NCBI GenBank assembly: GCA_018816905.1
Contig: JAHIVB010000008.1
Location: 1-64,000, forward strand
DNA: 64,000 nucleotides
Direction of reading: 5' to 3'
Source of the DNA: Bacillota bacterium
GTDB taxonomy: Bacteria > Bacillota_I > Bacilli_A > Izemoplasmatales > Hujiaoplasmataceae
A program made the translations under genes and the position numbers. The notes beneath the pieces were generated by a model that did not search any database, was not told the DNA's origin, and worked only from the letters and a program-made list of their open reading frames with translations. Positions 62,075 through 64,000 of the stretch are shown here, piece by piece (position 1 is the stretch's first letter; each line of letters begins with the position of its first letter).

Positions 62075-62291
62075 AATCAACACGGCGACCAAGAACCAGT
62101 AATTGGAAGAAAACGCTTAAGAGAAAAATACATTTGGTGGGAGTATTTGCGTGGATATCCAATGAATTCATCTTGTGAGTGAGACCAATCCTCTCCGCTT
62201 GTCAGCGTTATCGACGTTAAGTGCCGGTCACTCCGGAACAAAGGTGGTACCACGGTTATCTAATAATCGCCCTTATCAGGGCGATTTTTTT
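62075..62291 (+). ncRNA. Phenylalanine T-box leader of pheST
   Basis: The stem I region is followed by the specifier TTC (Phe) at 62167-62169. The T-box GAACAAAGGTGGTACCACGG is at 62236-62255. The terminator AATCGCCCT (62265-62273) pairs with AGGGCGATT (62278-62286) before a T run. Uncharged tRNA-Phe should induce pheST. Confidence 0.92.
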
Positions 62292-62309
62292 ATTTTGAAG
62301 GGAGAAAAT

Positions 62310-63344
62310 ATGGATTTGATGAAGCAATTGCTTGACGTTGTTAACCAAGCAAAAGAAGTGTTTAAGGCAGTAAAAAATGGTGCAGAACTACAAGATAAAA
62401 AGGCTGAATTTCTAGGGAAAAAGGGAATCGTTTCGACATATATGTCTCAAATGAAAGACCTTCCCAATGAAGATAAACCTAAATTTGGACAGATGATTAA
62501 CGAAATTAAAACGTTAATTTCGCTTGAGTTTGATGAAGCAAAGTCTCGCTTGGATGATGAAGCGATTAAAAGAAAACTGATTGAAGAAGCAGTGGATGTT
62601 ACACTTCCCGGGCGATCAATGACACCTGGTAGTAAGCATGTCCTAAATCGAGTCATAGAAGAAATAGAAGACATTTTTTTAGGCATGGGCTACAGCATTA
62701 AAGAAGGACCTGAAGTTGAATCTGACTTATATAATTTTGAAATGTTGAATCTACCCAAGTCTCATCCCGCTAGAGATATGCAAGATTCATTTTACATCAC
62801 TGAAGATCTTCTCTTAAGAACACATACTTCACCTGTTCAAGTGCGTAGTCTTCTTGAAAATACCAAGAAGGAACCCCTGAAAATCATCTGTCCAGGAAAA
62901 GTATATCGTCGTGACGATGATGATCAAACTCATTCACATCAATTCATGCAAATTGAAGCTCTTGTAGTAGATTACAAGGCTAATTTGTCTGATTTGAAAG
63001 GAACTCTTCTTGAATTGGCAAGAAAGATGTTTGGCGAAGAGCGTCAAATTAGACTTCGCCCTTCCTATTTTCCTTTCACAGAACCCTCAGTAGAAGTGGA
63101 TGTAACTTGTCACAAATGCAATGGCAAGGGATGTTCCATGTGTAAAGGCTCTGGATGGATTGAAATCTTAGGGGCAGGAATGGTCAACAATGCTGTCTTG
63201 GAAGCCAGCGGATATGATTCGACTATTTATCAAGGATTTGCACTTGGGATGGGTGTTGAACGAATTGCAATATTAAAATATGGAATTGATGATATAAGAG
63301 CGCTTTATACCAATGATTTGCGCTTCAATCATCAATGGAAATAG
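62310..63344 (+). CDS. pheS: Phenylalanyl-tRNA synthetase alpha subunit
   Basis: Catalytic subunit of the heterotetrameric class II synthetase, 344 residues. The N-terminal coiled coil (about 1-85) contacts tRNA. Motif 2 region is [32 protein letters not shown] follows, and [12 protein letters not shown]-type motif 3 appears as [14 protein letters not shown]. Unusually it carries [17 protein letters not shown], four cysteines in two CxxC pairs, a feature seen in some Gram-positive PheS. GGGAG precedes the ATG at 62310. The frame is open 45 codons upstream, but that part is T-box RNA. Confidence 0.96.
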   Translation: MDLMKQLLDVVNQAKEVFKAVKNGAELQDKKAEFLGKKGIVSTYMSQMKDLPNEDKPKFGQMINEIKTLISLEFDEAKSRLDDEAIKRKLIEEAVDVTLPGRSMTPGSKHVLNRVIEEIEDIFLGMGYSIKEGPEVESDLYNFEMLNLPKSHPARDMQDSFYITEDLLLRTHTSPVQVRSLLENTKKEPLKIICPGKVYRRDDDDQTHSHQFMQIEALVVDYKANLSDLKGTLLELARKMFGEERQIRLRPSYFPFTEPSVEVDVTCHKCNGKGCSMCKGSGWIEILGAGMVNNAVLEASGYDSTIYQGFALGMGVERIAILKYGIDDIRALYTNDLRFNHQWK

Positions 63345-63356
63345 GAGGATAGGAAA

Positions 63357-64000
63357 ATGAATGTATCGTTAAATTGGCTTAAAGAACTTGTTGATATCAA
63401 TTGTTCTTATCCTGAATTGGTTCAAAAATTTAATTTAAAAAGCGCTGAAATCAGTCGCTTGGAAAAGCTTGTGGATGCAAGTTTGCTGACAACTGGTTAT
63501 GTTTTGACGTGTGTCGATCATCCTTCGTCGGATCATCTTCACGTTTGTGAAGTGGATGTTAAAAACGAAACTCTGCAGATTATATGCGGAGCGCCTAATG
63601 TTGCCGCTGGACAGAAAGTCGTTGTAGCACTCGTCGGAGCTACGCTTCCTGGTGATTTTTCGATTAAAAAAGCAAAAATTAGAGGAATTGAATCCTTTGG
63701 AATGATATGTTCTCTTGATGAACTTGGAATCGAAAAAAAATATCACAATGAAGATGGAATTCATGTTCTAGGAGACGAAGCACAAATTGGAGAAGATCCG
63801 CTAAAACATCTTTTTTTAGACGACAGTGTTATGGAAATAGACATTACCCCAAACCGAAGTGACCTACTATCCATGATTGGTGTTGCCTATGATACCAAAG
63901 CATTGCTTAACACCTCTGTTCACTTAAACAAAGTCGATATATCTGAAATTAACGAAGATAACCCATCTTCCGTTTTTACAGAAACAAAAGGATGTAAATC
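63357..64000 (+). CDS. pheT: Phenylalanyl-tRNA synthetase beta subunit (5' part only)
   Basis: The reading frame begins MNVSLNWLKELVDINCSY 12 bases after pheS, with AGGAGGATAGG upstream, and runs off the right edge after about 214 codons. The EMAP/tRNA-binding domain is visible (VDHPSSDHLHVCEVDV, IICGAPNVAAGQKVVVAL, GIESFGMICSLDELGI). The start of the B3-B4 and B5 region follows (EIDITPNRSDLLSMIGVAYD). No frameshift is seen in the visible part. Confidence 0.95.
   Translation, partial: MNVSLNWLKELVDINCSYPELVQKFNLKSAEISRLEKLVDASLLTTGYVLTCVDHPSSDHLHVCEVDVKNETLQIICGAPNVAAGQKVVVALVGATLPGDFSIKKAKIRGIESFGMICSLDELGIEKKYHNEDGIHVLGDEAQIGEDPLKHLFLDDSVMEIDITPNRSDLLSMIGVAYDTKALLNTSVHLNKVDISEINEDNPSSVFTETKGCK

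Noticed and set aside
62175-62309. 45-codon N-terminal extension of PheS
   Set aside because: The frame runs through the T-box core and terminator, and GGGAG precedes the internal ATG at 62310.
1-64000. CRISPR arrays, tRNA or rRNA genes, transposons, prophage, toxin-antitoxin or restriction systems
   Set aside because: Looked for on both strands. I found no direct-repeat arrays, cloverleaf sequences, transposase or integrase products, or defence-type gene clusters. The window appears to be ordinary chromosome.

Overview
The window looks like a chromosomal segment of a low-GC, Gram-positive-type anaerobic fermenter (Bacillota, or a deep Mycoplasmatota lineage such as Izemoplasmatales). The evidence is AT-rich DNA, PolC, the DnaB/DnaI primosome, three T-box leaders, ECF and Opp transporters, strong AGGAGG-type ribosome binding sites, many TGnTATAAT promoters, and TGA used as a stop codon (so not the Mycoplasma/Spiroplasma code). 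Species-level assignment is inference only. I saw no rRNA, tRNA, CRISPR array, insertion sequence or prophage. Both ends are cut: pheT runs off the right edge, and a minus-strand gene may begin at base 3.

Left third (1-13,200). GTP-dependent PEP carboxykinase and a NYN/LOTUS-type nuclease flank a 9.7-kb minus-strand operon, arcB-arcC-ord-ortA-ortB-oraS-oraE-glmL-like-orr. It encodes citrulline to ornithine plus carbamoyl phosphate (ATP), then ornithine racemisation, B12/PLP aminomutase, oxidation and thiolytic cleavage to alanine and acetyl-CoA. A CcpA-type cre-like site lies at the arcB promoter. Arginine deiminase is not in this window.

13,200-31,000. A CPA-type antiporter sits behind a clear fluoride riboswitch with an intrinsic terminator. 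An oligopeptide ABC operon (oppBCDFA) follows, with two promoters and two near-identical palindromes. Then come a thioredoxin-like protein, a GPH-family sugar symporter with an inserted domain, a P-loop kinase, a membrane-anchored EEP-family hydrolase, a YhhN protein, an esterase, a PII-like protein paired with a CPA2 antiporter, a GH17-like glucanase, and rimM-trmD-rplS.

31,000-47,400. A LacI/CcpA-type regulator has a perfect cre over its own promoter. It is followed by T-box-tyrS, a P1B metal ATPase, PepV-trmB-M42 peptidase, a probable pantothenate ECF S component with coaX, and the replication and repair string polA-mutM-coaE-(unknown)-dnaB-dnaI.

47,400-64,000. T-box-thrS comes first. A long structured leader then precedes a four-gene operon for a multimeric NAD-linked [FeFe] hydrogenase. 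After that are RqcH, gmk-rpoZ, polC, a BI-1-family membrane protein, and T-box-pheS-pheT. The hydrogenase is a plausible electron sink for the NADH made by ornithine and peptide fermentation, the Opp system and peptidases feed that metabolism, and the cre-like sites suggest carbon catabolite control. No part is a demonstrably new system. The most unusual items are the fluoride switch on an antiporter, the PII-like/antiporter pair, the hydrogenase leader and the paired opp palindromes.
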